In this document: piece by piece, positions 54,618-61,956 of the stretch
Layout of the letters: each line of letters begins with the position of its first letter
How positions within the stretch are numbered: the stretch's first letter is position 1
Assembly (NCBI GenBank): GCA_021798955.1
Contig: JAJZBK010000004.1
Span: 1-64,000, forward strand
Reading direction: 5' to 3'
Source of the DNA: Actinomycetes bacterium
GTDB lineage: Bacteria > Actinomycetota > Acidimicrobiia > Acidimicrobiales > RAAP-2
Length of the DNA stretch: 64,000 nucleotides
Position numbers and translations under genes: made by a program
Notes under the pieces: generated by a model
The model's input: the letters and a program-made list of their open reading frames with translations, nothing else
Told to the model about the DNA's origin: nothing
Databases searched by the model: none

Positions 54618-55056
54618 GGGCCTCCAGGGTCTGCGGGATGCCGGTGCGGGCGGCCTCGGAGCGGGCCGCGACCTCGGCGGGGGCGCCGTCGCCGAAGCGC
54701 TCGTCGAAGCGGACGAGGCCGTCGGGGAGGAACGCCCACGACTCGGTCACCTCGGTCCCACCCTCGACCGGAGTGAACATGTAGCCCCACCGGACGAACG
54801 ACCCTCCGACCACGAAGGCGAACTCACGACCGCGATCGGCCACCACGACCTGCGAGCGCGTCTCCCACGTCCGCTCGGGCGTCACGTTGCGACCGGTGAA
54901 CCAGCAGCCTGGCGTCGCGTCGGCGCCCTCGTCCCACCAGCAGGCCTTGCACACCGGGCTCCACTCGCCCATGCGGGTGACGTCGGCGACCAGGTCGTAG
55001 ACGACCTCGGGCGACGCTTCGACGACGACGGAGGCGGAGAAGGTCAGGTCGGGCAC
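54592..55056 (-). CDS. SRPBCC (polyketide cyclase/START-like) protein
   Basis: 154 residues: FSASVVVEASPEVVYDLVAD, VTRMGEWSPVCKACWWDEG, and a C-terminal helix ARSEAARTGIPQTLEALKAA, the helix-grip fold with a hydrophobic cavity. It binds a lipid or aromatic ligand; no enzyme activity is shown by motif. The GTG at 55056 is 6 nt after a weak GACACT box. The frame opens upstream only by overlapping the divergent gene. Confidence 0.82.
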   Translation of the reverse strand: MPDLTFSASVVVEASPEVVYDLVADVTRMGEWSPVCKACWWDEGADATPGCWFTGRNVTPERTWETRSQVVVADRGREFAFVVGGSFVRWGYMFTPVEGGTEVTESWAFLPDGLVRFDERFGDGAPAEVAARSEAARTGIPQTLEALKAAAESA

Positions 55057-55127
55057 GACGCCAGTGTCGCGCTCCCCGGGGCCCGAGGGCACGGCAGGCG
55101 GCGCCCCACCATGGCAGGATCGGCACC

Positions 55128-56129
55128 GTGCCGCCGTTGACCGCCCTGGACGAGCTGCTCGTCCACCAGCTTCCCGAACCGCTGCCGAACGTGGTCGCCC
55201 ACCACCCACACTGGCGCGAGAGCTACTTCTTCGTGGCCCATCGTCCAGACACCCTGGGCGACGTGGTCATCCTCACCCTCGCCACCTACCCACAGCGGCG
55301 CGAGCTCGACTCCCTGCAGATGGGCAGCGTCGCCGGCGTCCCCGTCCTGAGCCGGCACGCCCGGCCCTTCGGGGACGACCCGCATACGCCCGACGTGGGG
55401 GCAGCGCGGGTCGAGATCGTCCGTCCCTACCAGGAGATCCGGCTGTGGGCCGACCCCGAGCGCTGCGAGCTCGGGATGGACCTCACCTTCCGGGCCCGGA
55501 CCCGCCCCTACGGGCTCCGGCGCGGCACGATGCGCTGTGGCAACGAGGTCGTCTGGGACCAGAGCCACCTCTTCCAGTCGGGCACCTACCACGGCACCTA
55601 CGAGGTCGGCGGCTCCGTCACCGACGTCGACGGCTGGTGGGGCCAGCGCGACCACTCGTGGGGGATCCGCGACCACGCACGCTGCCCGCTGTGGCTGTGG
55701 TTGCAGGTGCAGCTCCCCGACGGGTTCCTCGGGGTGTGGCACTGGGAGCTGGCCAACGGCGCCCGCGTCTATACCGACGGGTGCTGGGCGGCGACCGACG
55801 GCAGCGACCCCGTCCCGCTGGTCGACTTCGCCCACGACCTCGCCTGGGTGGACGGGACGGGTACGCCGGTCGGCTACGGGCGCGACGGCTCGGGCGTCAC
55901 CGGGCTGCGTGGGACGGCGACGTTCGCCTTGGAGGGGGGACAGACCGTGACGGTCGCCGTCGAGGGGCCCCTCGCCCGCCCCTACGAGCCGTTCCACCGC
56001 GGCGGTCTCAGCCAAGTGCGAGCCACGACCGACGACGGGCGCTCGGGGACGGCCATCTTCGAGGTCACCGGAGCGCGGCACCACCGCTACTTCCCCGACA
56101 CGCTCGTCGAGGGGGAGCTCCCGGCGTGA
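55128..56129 (+). CDS. Lipocalin-like protein (AttH/hydroxyneurosporene-synthase type)
   Basis: 333 residues, all-beta. The diagnostic stretch WWGQRDHSWGIRDHA and GFLGVWHWELANG resemble the lipocalin-like AttH/CrtC-type and DUF7064/7065 families. The catalytic function is unknown; relatives often sit with terpenoid or steroid genes. The stop overlaps the GTG of the kinase-like gene (GTGA), so the two products probably work together. Confidence 0.7.
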   Translation: MPPLTALDELLVHQLPEPLPNVVAHHPHWRESYFFVAHRPDTLGDVVILTLATYPQRRELDSLQMGSVAGVPVLSRHARPFGDDPHTPDVGAARVEIVRPYQEIRLWADPERCELGMDLTFRARTRPYGLRRGTMRCGNEVVWDQSHLFQSGTYHGTYEVGGSVTDVDGWWGQRDHSWGIRDHARCPLWLWLQVQLPDGFLGVWHWELANGARVYTDGCWAATDGSDPVPLVDFAHDLAWVDGTGTPVGYGRDGSGVTGLRGTATFALEGGQTVTVAVEGPLARPYEPFHRGGLSQVRATTDDGRSGTAIFEVTGARHHRYFPDTLVEGELPA

Positions 56130-57232
56130 CGATCCCCGCGTCGCCCGACGAGCTCGACCCCGTCTGGCTCACCGAGGTGCTGGGCGGGGCGGGCGCGCTC
56201 GACGGCGCCCAGGTCGCGGCCGTCGAGCGCACCCCGATCGGCACGGGGCAGATGTGCGACACGTTCCGGCTGGCGCTCTCCTACGACCGCCCCACCGAGG
56301 CACCGGCCTCGGTGGTGGTGAAGGTCCCGGCGGCCGACGAGGCCAGCCTCCAGGCAGCCATGGCCCTGCGCTGCTACGAGATCGAGGTCCGCTTCTACCA
56401 GGAGCTGGCCCCCAGCCTGCCGGTCAGGACGCCCTACCCCTACTACGCCGACCTCGCGGCAGGCAGCCCCCGTTTCGTCCTCGTCGTCGAGGACCTTCCC
56501 ACCGCCCACGCCGGCGACCAGCTTGCCGGGTGCACCGTGGCCGAGGCGGCGGCTGCGCTCGACGAGCTCGTCCGGCTCCATGCCCCTCGGTGGGGGGACC
56601 CCTCGCTCGCCGAGCTCGAGTGGCTCCACCGTGACCCCGAAGGCTCACGGCAATTCCTCCTCGGCCTCCTCCCGCAGCTGTGGGACGGGTTCCGCGACCG
56701 CTACCAAGAACGCGTCACGCCCGACGTCCACCAGGCAGGCGAGGCGCTCTTCGCCCGGCTGGATGCCTACCTCGGCGCCGACACCGGGCCGTCGACGGTG
56801 ACGCACGGTGACTACCGCTTGGACAACCTGCTCTTCGGCGCGCCCCCCGGCAGCCCAGCCGGCCCAGCCGGCCCAGCCGGCAGCAGCGATCGGGTCGCCG
56901 TCCTCGACTGGCAGACGGCCGGCCACGGCCCGGCGCTCGCTGACGTCGCCTACTTCGTCGGTGCAGGCCTCGTGGCCGAGGACCGGCGAGCCCACGAGCA
57001 CGACCTCGTCCGCCGGTACCACCGTCGGCTCACCGCCGCCGGGGTCCACGACTACCCCTGGGAGCAGTGCTGGTCCGCCTACCGACGGGGAAGCTGGTCG
57101 GGGCTCGTGATGGCCGTCGCCGCGTCGATGCTGGTGGAACGGACCGAGCGCGGCGACGCGATGTTCCTCGCCATGGCCGACCGGCACGCGCGTCACGCCC
57201 TCGACCTCGACGCGGCCGCCGTGATCGGCTGA
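56126..57232 (+). CDS. Aminoglycoside phosphotransferase / ecdysteroid-kinase-like protein
   Basis: 368 residues. The small-molecule kinase fold shows a lysine in PASVVVKVPA, the catalytic loop THGDYRLDNLLFG (Asp and Asn) and the metal site VLDWQTAGHGPALADVAYF. It phosphorylates a hydroxyl group on an unknown small molecule; related actinobacterial genes occur in lipid and steroid loci. A 9-bp in-frame repeat (PAGPAGPAG) lies between the two motifs. It is translationally coupled to the lipocalin-like gene. Confidence 0.85.
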   Translation: MTIPASPDELDPVWLTEVLGGAGALDGAQVAAVERTPIGTGQMCDTFRLALSYDRPTEAPASVVVKVPAADEASLQAAMALRCYEIEVRFYQELAPSLPVRTPYPYYADLAAGSPRFVLVVEDLPTAHAGDQLAGCTVAEAAAALDELVRLHAPRWGDPSLAELEWLHRDPEGSRQFLLGLLPQLWDGFRDRYQERVTPDVHQAGEALFARLDAYLGADTGPSTVTHGDYRLDNLLFGAPPGSPAGPAGPAGSSDRVAVLDWQTAGHGPALADVAYFVGAGLVAEDRRAHEHDLVRRYHRRLTAAGVHDYPWEQCWSAYRRGSWSGLVMAVAASMLVERTERGDAMFLAMADRHARHALDLDAAAVIG

Positions 57233-57394
57233 CGGCCCGCGCTCAGGGTCGCCAGTCCGGGGGCGACCCCCCGGCGGTCCGAGCCCGAGGCAAGCTAAGG
57301 GACACCGGAGCCCGCCCGGCCGCCGCGAGCGGCCGGCCACCGGGGGCACGGACCCATGACGGGCGTGACGAGCGCCCGAGCCGGAGGAGGCTCG

Positions 57395-58381
57395 ATGATC
57401 GAGGCACGAGGCCTCACCAAGCGGTACGGCACGACGGTCGCTGTCGACGACCTGTCCTTCACCGTCCGTCCCGGCCAGGTGACCGGGTTCCTCGGCCCCA
57501 ACGGGTCGGGCAAGTCGACGACGATGCGCATGATCATGGGGCTCGACCACCCGAGCGCGGGTGCGGTCACCGTCAACGGACGCCGGTACGGCGACCTCCC
57601 CCGACCGCTGCGCGAAGTCGGAGCCCTGCTCGAAGCCAAGGCCATCCACCCCGGACGCAGTGCGTACAACCACCTGTGGTGCCTGGCCCAGACCAACGGC
57701 ATCCCGCGGGCACGGGTGGACGCCGTGCTCGATCTGGTCGGCCTGACCGACGTCGCCCGGCGGCGAGCCGGAGCGTTCTCCCTCGGCATGGGCCAGCGCC
57801 TGGGCATGGCGGCCGCCCTCCTCGGCGACCCCGGGGTCCTGCTCTTCGACGAGCCCATCAACGGCCTCGACCCCGAGGGCATCCGGTGGGTGCGCAACCT
57901 GCTCAAGGGCCTCGCCGCCGAAGGACGGACGGTGTTCGTCTCGAGCCACCTGATGAGCGAGATGGCGCTCACCGCCGACCACTTGGTGGTGATCGGACGA
58001 GGCAAGCTCATCGCCGACCTGCCGGTCGAGCAGTTCATCGCCCAGAGCTCGCGCCAGTACGTGCGGGTCCGTTCGCCCGAGGCCGCTCGCCTGGGTGAGA
58101 TGCTGCGAGCCGCCGGCGCGACCGTGGCTGACGAGACGGACGGCGCGCTGGCTGTCACCGGGCTCGCCATCACCGACATCGGCGAGACGGCGGGGCGCAA
58201 CAACATCGTCCTCCACGAGCTCTCGCCGCAGGCCGGCTCGCTCGAGGACGCCTTCATGGAACTGACCAACGACAGCGTCGAGTACCGGGGCGACGTCACC
58301 ACCGATGTCGCCAGGCCTATCCCGACGACCGTGCCGGCCGGATCCCCGGAGCCCGGACCGCTCTCCGACTTGACCAGGTGA
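57395..58381 (+). CDS. ABC-2 type exporter ATP-binding protein
   Basis: 328 residues: Walker A GPNGSGKST, degenerate signature FSLGMGQRLGMAAAL, Walker B VLLFDEPINGLDPEG and the switch SSHLMSE. The C-terminal 90 residues are the accessory domain of bacitracin-type exporters. It powers the permease encoded five bases downstream. GGAGGAGG about 5 nt before the ATG at 57395 fixes the start. Confidence 0.92.
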   Translation: MIEARGLTKRYGTTVAVDDLSFTVRPGQVTGFLGPNGSGKSTTMRMIMGLDHPSAGAVTVNGRRYGDLPRPLREVGALLEAKAIHPGRSAYNHLWCLAQTNGIPRARVDAVLDLVGLTDVARRRAGAFSLGMGQRLGMAAALLGDPGVLLFDEPINGLDPEGIRWVRNLLKGLAAEGRTVFVSSHLMSEMALTADHLVVIGRGKLIADLPVEQFIAQSSRQYVRVRSPEAARLGEMLRAAGATVADETDGALAVTGLAITDIGETAGRNNIVLHELSPQAGSLEDAFMELTNDSVEYRGDVTTDVARPIPTTVPAGSPEPGPLSDLTR

Positions 58382-58385
58382 CCCG

Positions 58386-59228
58386 ATGACCACGACTGCT
58401 CCTTCCTCGCCCGCACCGTCGAACGTGCCGGCCCCCCTGGCGACGACCACGCGTCTCTCTCCCGTCGACGTCCTGCGTTCCGAGTGGACGAAGCTCCGCT
58501 CGGTGCGCTCGACGGTCTGGAGCCTCGCCGCGCTGGCGATCGCTACGGTCGGGCTCGGAGCGATCATCACCGCGGTGTCGAACAACCACTGGCGCACCTT
58601 CTCTGCCGTCGAGCGGTTGAGCTTCGACCCGACCAGCCGGAGCCTGCGGGGCGTCTTCCTCGCCCAGCTGGCCATCGGGGTGCTCGGCATCTTGGTGATC
58701 ACCAGCGAGTACGGCACGGGGATGATCCGGGCCACGCTCGCTGCCGTGCCCCGGCGACCCCTCGTGCTCGCGGCCAAAGCGACCGTGTTCGGCGCTGTCG
58801 CCCTGGTGGTGAGCGAGGTGGTGACCTTCGCCGCCTTCTTCGTGGGTCAGAGCCTGTTGAAGAGCCCCGTTCCCCATGCCAGCCTCGGTCAACCCGGGGT
58901 AGCCAGAGCCGTGATCGGCAGTGGCATCTACCTTGCCGTGCTGGGCCTGCTCGCCCTCGGCATCGGGTCGCTCATCCGCCATACCGCCGGCGCCATCAGC
59001 ATCTTCGTCGGGGTGCTGTTGATCCTTCCACTGATCCTCAATGCCTTCCCGACCTCGGTCCAGCAGTCGCTGTCCAAGTTCCTGCCGCTGACCGTCCTCC
59101 AGGCGATGATCTCGACCCAGCCTCGACCCGACACGTTCGCCCCGTGGACGGGCCTCGGGCTGATGGCCGTCTACGCGGCGGTGGTCCTTGTGGCTGCCGG
59201 CGTGCTCTTCGTCCGCCGGGACGCCTGA
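58386..59228 (+). CDS. ABC-2 type exporter permease
   Basis: 280 residues with about six membrane segments (VWSLAALAIATVGLGAIITA; FLAQLAIGVLGILVITSEYG; a pair around 120-150; GIYLAVLGLLALGIGSL; SIFVGVLLILPLIL; AVYAAVVLVAAGVLF). The SEYGTGMIRATLAAVPRR loop is typical of ABC-2 permeases. Partner of the preceding ATPase; the cargo is unknown. Confidence 0.9.
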   Translation: MTTTAPSSPAPSNVPAPLATTTRLSPVDVLRSEWTKLRSVRSTVWSLAALAIATVGLGAIITAVSNNHWRTFSAVERLSFDPTSRSLRGVFLAQLAIGVLGILVITSEYGTGMIRATLAAVPRRPLVLAAKATVFGAVALVVSEVVTFAAFFVGQSLLKSPVPHASLGQPGVARAVIGSGIYLAVLGLLALGIGSLIRHTAGAISIFVGVLLILPLILNAFPTSVQQSLSKFLPLTVLQAMISTQPRPDTFAPWTGLGLMAVYAAVVLVAAGVLFVRRDA

Positions 59229-59310
59229 CCCTTTACCACCCGGGCCCCAGACCCGGCGCTCCAGTACCGCTCTGGCGGCGCGCTCGGACGGGGGGGATGA
59301 TGGGCTCGCC

Positions 59311-60885
59311 ATGGCCGTGCACCCCCTCACACCAGGCACGTCCCCGTCGACGGCGCCCGTCGTCGACCGCCGAGCCAGCACGCGGCGGACCGCCGTTGCC
59401 GGCTCGGTCCTCGCCATCGTCCTCGTCGCCGTCCTCGCCGCCGTCCTGGTGCCCCTCAGGGACCACCTGAACGTAGCGACGGCCGCCCTCGTCCTCGTAG
59501 TCCCCGTCGTCGCCGGGGTCGCCGTCGGCGGCTTCGCCGCCGGCATCGTGGCGACGGTCACTGGCTTTCTGGCCTACGACTTCCTCTTCATCCCGCCCTA
59601 CTCCACCCTGTCGGTCGGCGCGGCGCAGAACTGGACCGCGCTCGGGGTCTACGCCGTGGTGATGGTGGTGGTAGCCCGCGTCGTCGCCCGGCTCGACGCT
59701 GCTCGAGCCGAAGCCCAGTACCGGGCCGGCAGTGTCCGACGCCTCTTCGACCTCTCCGAGCTCCTGGTGCGCGACCTGGCTGTCGGCGAGCTCCTCGAGA
59801 CGATCGTGGACGCCATGGTGCCGGCGTTCGCCCTCGACGGCGCTGCGCTGTTGCTGCCGTCGGAGGACGGGCTCGAGCTGGTGGCCTCGGCCGGCCGACC
59901 GCTCGACCGAGAGGAACTCGACCGTCTCTCCGCCCACTCGGCCGTGCCGGTCACCATCGGGCGGACGGCAGCGCGCCAGGGCGACGTGCAGGTCCTGGCC
60001 CTCGAGGCGTCCGGACGGGCCATCGGGCTGCTGGCGCTGCGTGGCCCGGCCGAGACCGGGAGCGACCGCGACCTGCTCGGTGCGTTCTCCAACCACCTCG
60101 CGCTCGCCCTCGAGCGCTCCCAGCTGCGCGAGCAGGCCGTCCGGGCCCGTCTTCTCGAGGAGGTCGACCGGCTCCGCCGCTCGCTGGTCGGCGCCGTCTC
60201 CCACGACCTCCGGACCCCGCTCGCCACCATCAAAGTGGCGACGTCGACCCTCCTCGACACCGGAGCCCCGGTCGGGCCCCAGGACGCCGCCGAGCTGGTC
60301 GGGCTGGTCGACGCCCAAGCCGACCGGCTCGAGCGCCTCGTCTCGAACCTCCTCGACATGACCCGCATCCAGTCGGGTGCGCTCGAGCTCCGACGGAGGC
60401 GTGTGGCGGTCGCCGATCTCGTCGACGAAGCGATCGCCCTCGTCTCCACCGCACCCGAGCCGGCTCCCGTGGCGGTCGTCATGCCCAGCCACCTTCCCGA
60501 CGTCGACGTCGACCCCGTCCTCGTCCGGCAGGTGCTCGCCAATCTCGTCGACAATGCCGTCCGTCACGCGCCCGAGAGCGAACCGGTCACCGTGTCAGCC
60601 ACGCTGCGCCCCCACGGTCGCGTCGAAGTGGCCGTCGAGGACCGGGGGCCGGGCGTGGCAGCCGACGAGCGCACCACGATCTTCGAGATGTTCAACCGCC
60701 GCGAGGCAGGCGGTCGCGGTGGGCTCGGCCTCGCCATCGCCAAGGCGTTCGTGGAGGCCCACGGTGAGCGCATCTGGGTCGAGGACGCCCCGACCGGTGG
60801 GGCGCGCTTCTGTCTCACGTTGCCCCCTGCCAACCAGGACGCCACCGACGTCGTCGTCCACGCCGCCGGACGTGGGGCACCCTGA
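59311..60885 (+). CDS. kdpD: KdpD-type sensor histidine kinase lacking the N-terminal KdpD and Usp domains
   Basis: 524 residues. Four membrane segments of the DUF4118 type (about 25-115; GFLAYDFLFIPPYSTLSV), a GAF domain (about 140-275), then HisKA with GAVSHDLRTPLATIK, N-box NLVDNAVRHAPE, G1 EDRGPGVAADE and G2 GGRGGLGLAIAKAF. Classic KdpD (about 900 residues) begins with a cytoplasmic KdpD/Usp region that is absent here, so sensing must rely on the membrane and GAF parts. It is followed two bases later by kdpE. The ATG at 59311 comes after a GATGAT box. Confidence 0.88.
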   Translation: MAVHPLTPGTSPSTAPVVDRRASTRRTAVAGSVLAIVLVAVLAAVLVPLRDHLNVATAALVLVVPVVAGVAVGGFAAGIVATVTGFLAYDFLFIPPYSTLSVGAAQNWTALGVYAVVMVVVARVVARLDAARAEAQYRAGSVRRLFDLSELLVRDLAVGELLETIVDAMVPAFALDGAALLLPSEDGLELVASAGRPLDREELDRLSAHSAVPVTIGRTAARQGDVQVLALEASGRAIGLLALRGPAETGSDRDLLGAFSNHLALALERSQLREQAVRARLLEEVDRLRRSLVGAVSHDLRTPLATIKVATSTLLDTGAPVGPQDAAELVGLVDAQADRLERLVSNLLDMTRIQSGALELRRRRVAVADLVDEAIALVSTAPEPAPVAVVMPSHLPDVDVDPVLVRQVLANLVDNAVRHAPESEPVTVSATLRPHGRVEVAVEDRGPGVAADERTTIFEMFNRREAGGRGGLGLAIAKAFVEAHGERIWVEDAPTGGARFCLTLPPANQDATDVVVHAAGRGAP

Positions 60886-60887
60886 CC

Positions 60888-61565
60888 ATGGCCACGGTGC
60901 TCGTCGTCGACGACGATCGTGCCCTGCTGAGGGCGCTCCGGGTAGGGCTCGCTGCTCGCGGCCACGAGGTGTCGGTGGCGGTGACCGGCGAGGAGGGGCT
61001 CTCCAAGATCGCCCTGTCGAGCCCCGAAGTGGTGGTGCTCGACCTCGGCCTTCCCGACCTCGACGGCCTCGAGGTGTGCCGACGCGTCCGCCAGTGGAGC
61101 GACGTGCCCGTCATCGTGCTCTCCGCCACCGGCCTCGAGGAACGCAAGGTCGCCGCCCTCGACGGAGGTGCCGACGACTACGTCACCAAGCCCTTCGGCA
61201 TGGCCGAGCTCGAAGCCCGCATCCGCGCCGCCCTCCGGCACCGTCCGGCCGAGGTGACGCCAGGCGACGAAGTGATCACGACCGGTTCGCTCGCCGTCGA
61301 CTTCGTCCACCACCAAGTCTCCCTCGACAACCAGACGGTCGACCTCACCGCGCGCGAGTTCGACCTTCTCGCCTTCCTGGCCCGCAACGTGGGCAAGGTC
61401 TGCACGCACCGGATGATCCTGAGCCAGGTCTGGGGGAGCGAGTACGGCAGCGAGACCGAGTACCTGCGGGTGTACGTCTACCGGCTCCGACGGAAGCTCG
61501 GAGACCCCGAAGGCCGGTTGGTGCGCACGGCACCGGGCATCGGCTACGCCCTCGAGCCAGGCTGA
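60888..61565 (+). CDS. kdpE: KdpE response regulator (OmpR family)
   Basis: 225 residues. Receiver domain with DDD near the N-terminus, phospho-acceptor Asp in VVVLDLGLPDLDG and Lys in YVTKPFG; a winged-helix OmpR/PhoB DNA-binding domain (LTAREFDLLAFLARNVGKVC, YLRVYVYRLRRKLGDPEG). It should activate kdpFABC at low potassium or high osmolarity. GTTCAC direct repeats in front of the downstream operon are likely targets. The stop codon begins an 11-bp repeat array. Confidence 0.93.
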   Translation: MATVLVVDDDRALLRALRVGLAARGHEVSVAVTGEEGLSKIALSSPEVVVLDLGLPDLDGLEVCRRVRQWSDVPVIVLSATGLEERKVAALDGGADDYVTKPFGMAELEARIRAALRHRPAEVTPGDEVITTGSLAVDFVHHQVSLDNQTVDLTAREFDLLAFLARNVGKVCTHRMILSQVWGSEYGSETEYLRVYVYRLRRKLGDPEGRLVRTAPGIGYALEPG

Positions 61566-61650
61566 GCCGGGGCTGAGCCGGGGCTGGTCACGGGCTGGTC
61601 ACGGGCTGGTCACGGGCTGGTCCCGACCGGCCCCCGACCGGCCCCCGAGG
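61563..61650. repeat. 11-bp arrays starting at the kdpE stop codon
   Basis: Two copies of TGAGCCGGGGC, the first TGA being the kdpE stop, then about three copies of TGGTCACGGGC and two of ACCGGCCCCCG. All three units have the same 11-bp length. Confidence 0.92.
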
Positions 61651-61714
61651 CGCTCGAGGCGCCGCAAGCGGGCCGGGGCACCCCGAACCGCGCCGGGCTG
61701 CAACGCCGGGCAGC

Positions 61715-61780
61715 GTTCACGAATTGTTCACGGCGACGCGGCCCGCGTTCACACCGGGTTCACGGCCCGTCCGTCAAGGT
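61715..61780 (+). promoter_or_regulatory. kdp operon control region with four GTTCAC boxes
   Basis: GTTCAC occurs at 61715, 61726, 61747 and 61758: two pairs, each with an 11-bp period, the pairs 32 bp apart (three helical turns). This is the tandem direct-repeat layout bound by OmpR/PhoB-type regulators. A CAAGGT -10 box (61775-61780) lies 6 nt before the ATG at 61787. Confidence 0.7.
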
Positions 61781-61786
61781 GGCCGT

Positions 61787-61870
61787 ATGGGAGATCTGAT
61801 CGCCGTCCTCGGGACGCTCGCCTTCTTCGCCGCCATGCTCGGCCTGGTCTGGGGGCTCGACCGGCTGTGA
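61787..61870 (+). CDS. 27-residue membrane peptide upstream of kdpF
   Basis: Encodes MGDLIAVLGTLAFFAAMLGL followed by VWGLDRL: one membrane segment with an acidic start and a basic LDRL end. Its stop overlaps the kdpF GTG (GTGA), and the kdp promoter lies directly in front of it. I recall similar unnamed short frames ahead of kdpF in other genomes. It could be an extra Kdp subunit or a coupling leader; too short for routine annotation. Confidence 0.65.
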   Translation: MGDLIAVLGTLAFFAAMLGLVWGLDRL

Positions 61871-61956
61871 GCCCGACCGACGGCATCCTGCTCGCCCTCT
61901 CGGTGGTGCTCCTTGTCTACCTGGGCGTGGCCCTCTTCAAGGCCGAGTGGTTCTGA
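61867..61956 (+). CDS. kdpF: KdpF, small stabilising subunit of the Kdp ATPase
   Basis: 29 residues: VSPTDGILLALSVVLLVYLG followed by VALFKAEWF, one membrane helix with the ending typical of KdpF (KAEWF; compare INAEAF in E. coli). It stabilises the KdpABC complex. The GTG start overlaps the preceding stop; its own TGA overlaps the kdpA ATG. Confidence 0.85.
   Translation: MSPTDGILLALSVVLLVYLGVALFKAEWF

Noticed and set aside
55064-57232. A 722-codon frame as a fused enzyme
   Set aside because: The first 354 codons are out of frame with the lipocalin-like gene; the kinase starts at the GTG at 56126.
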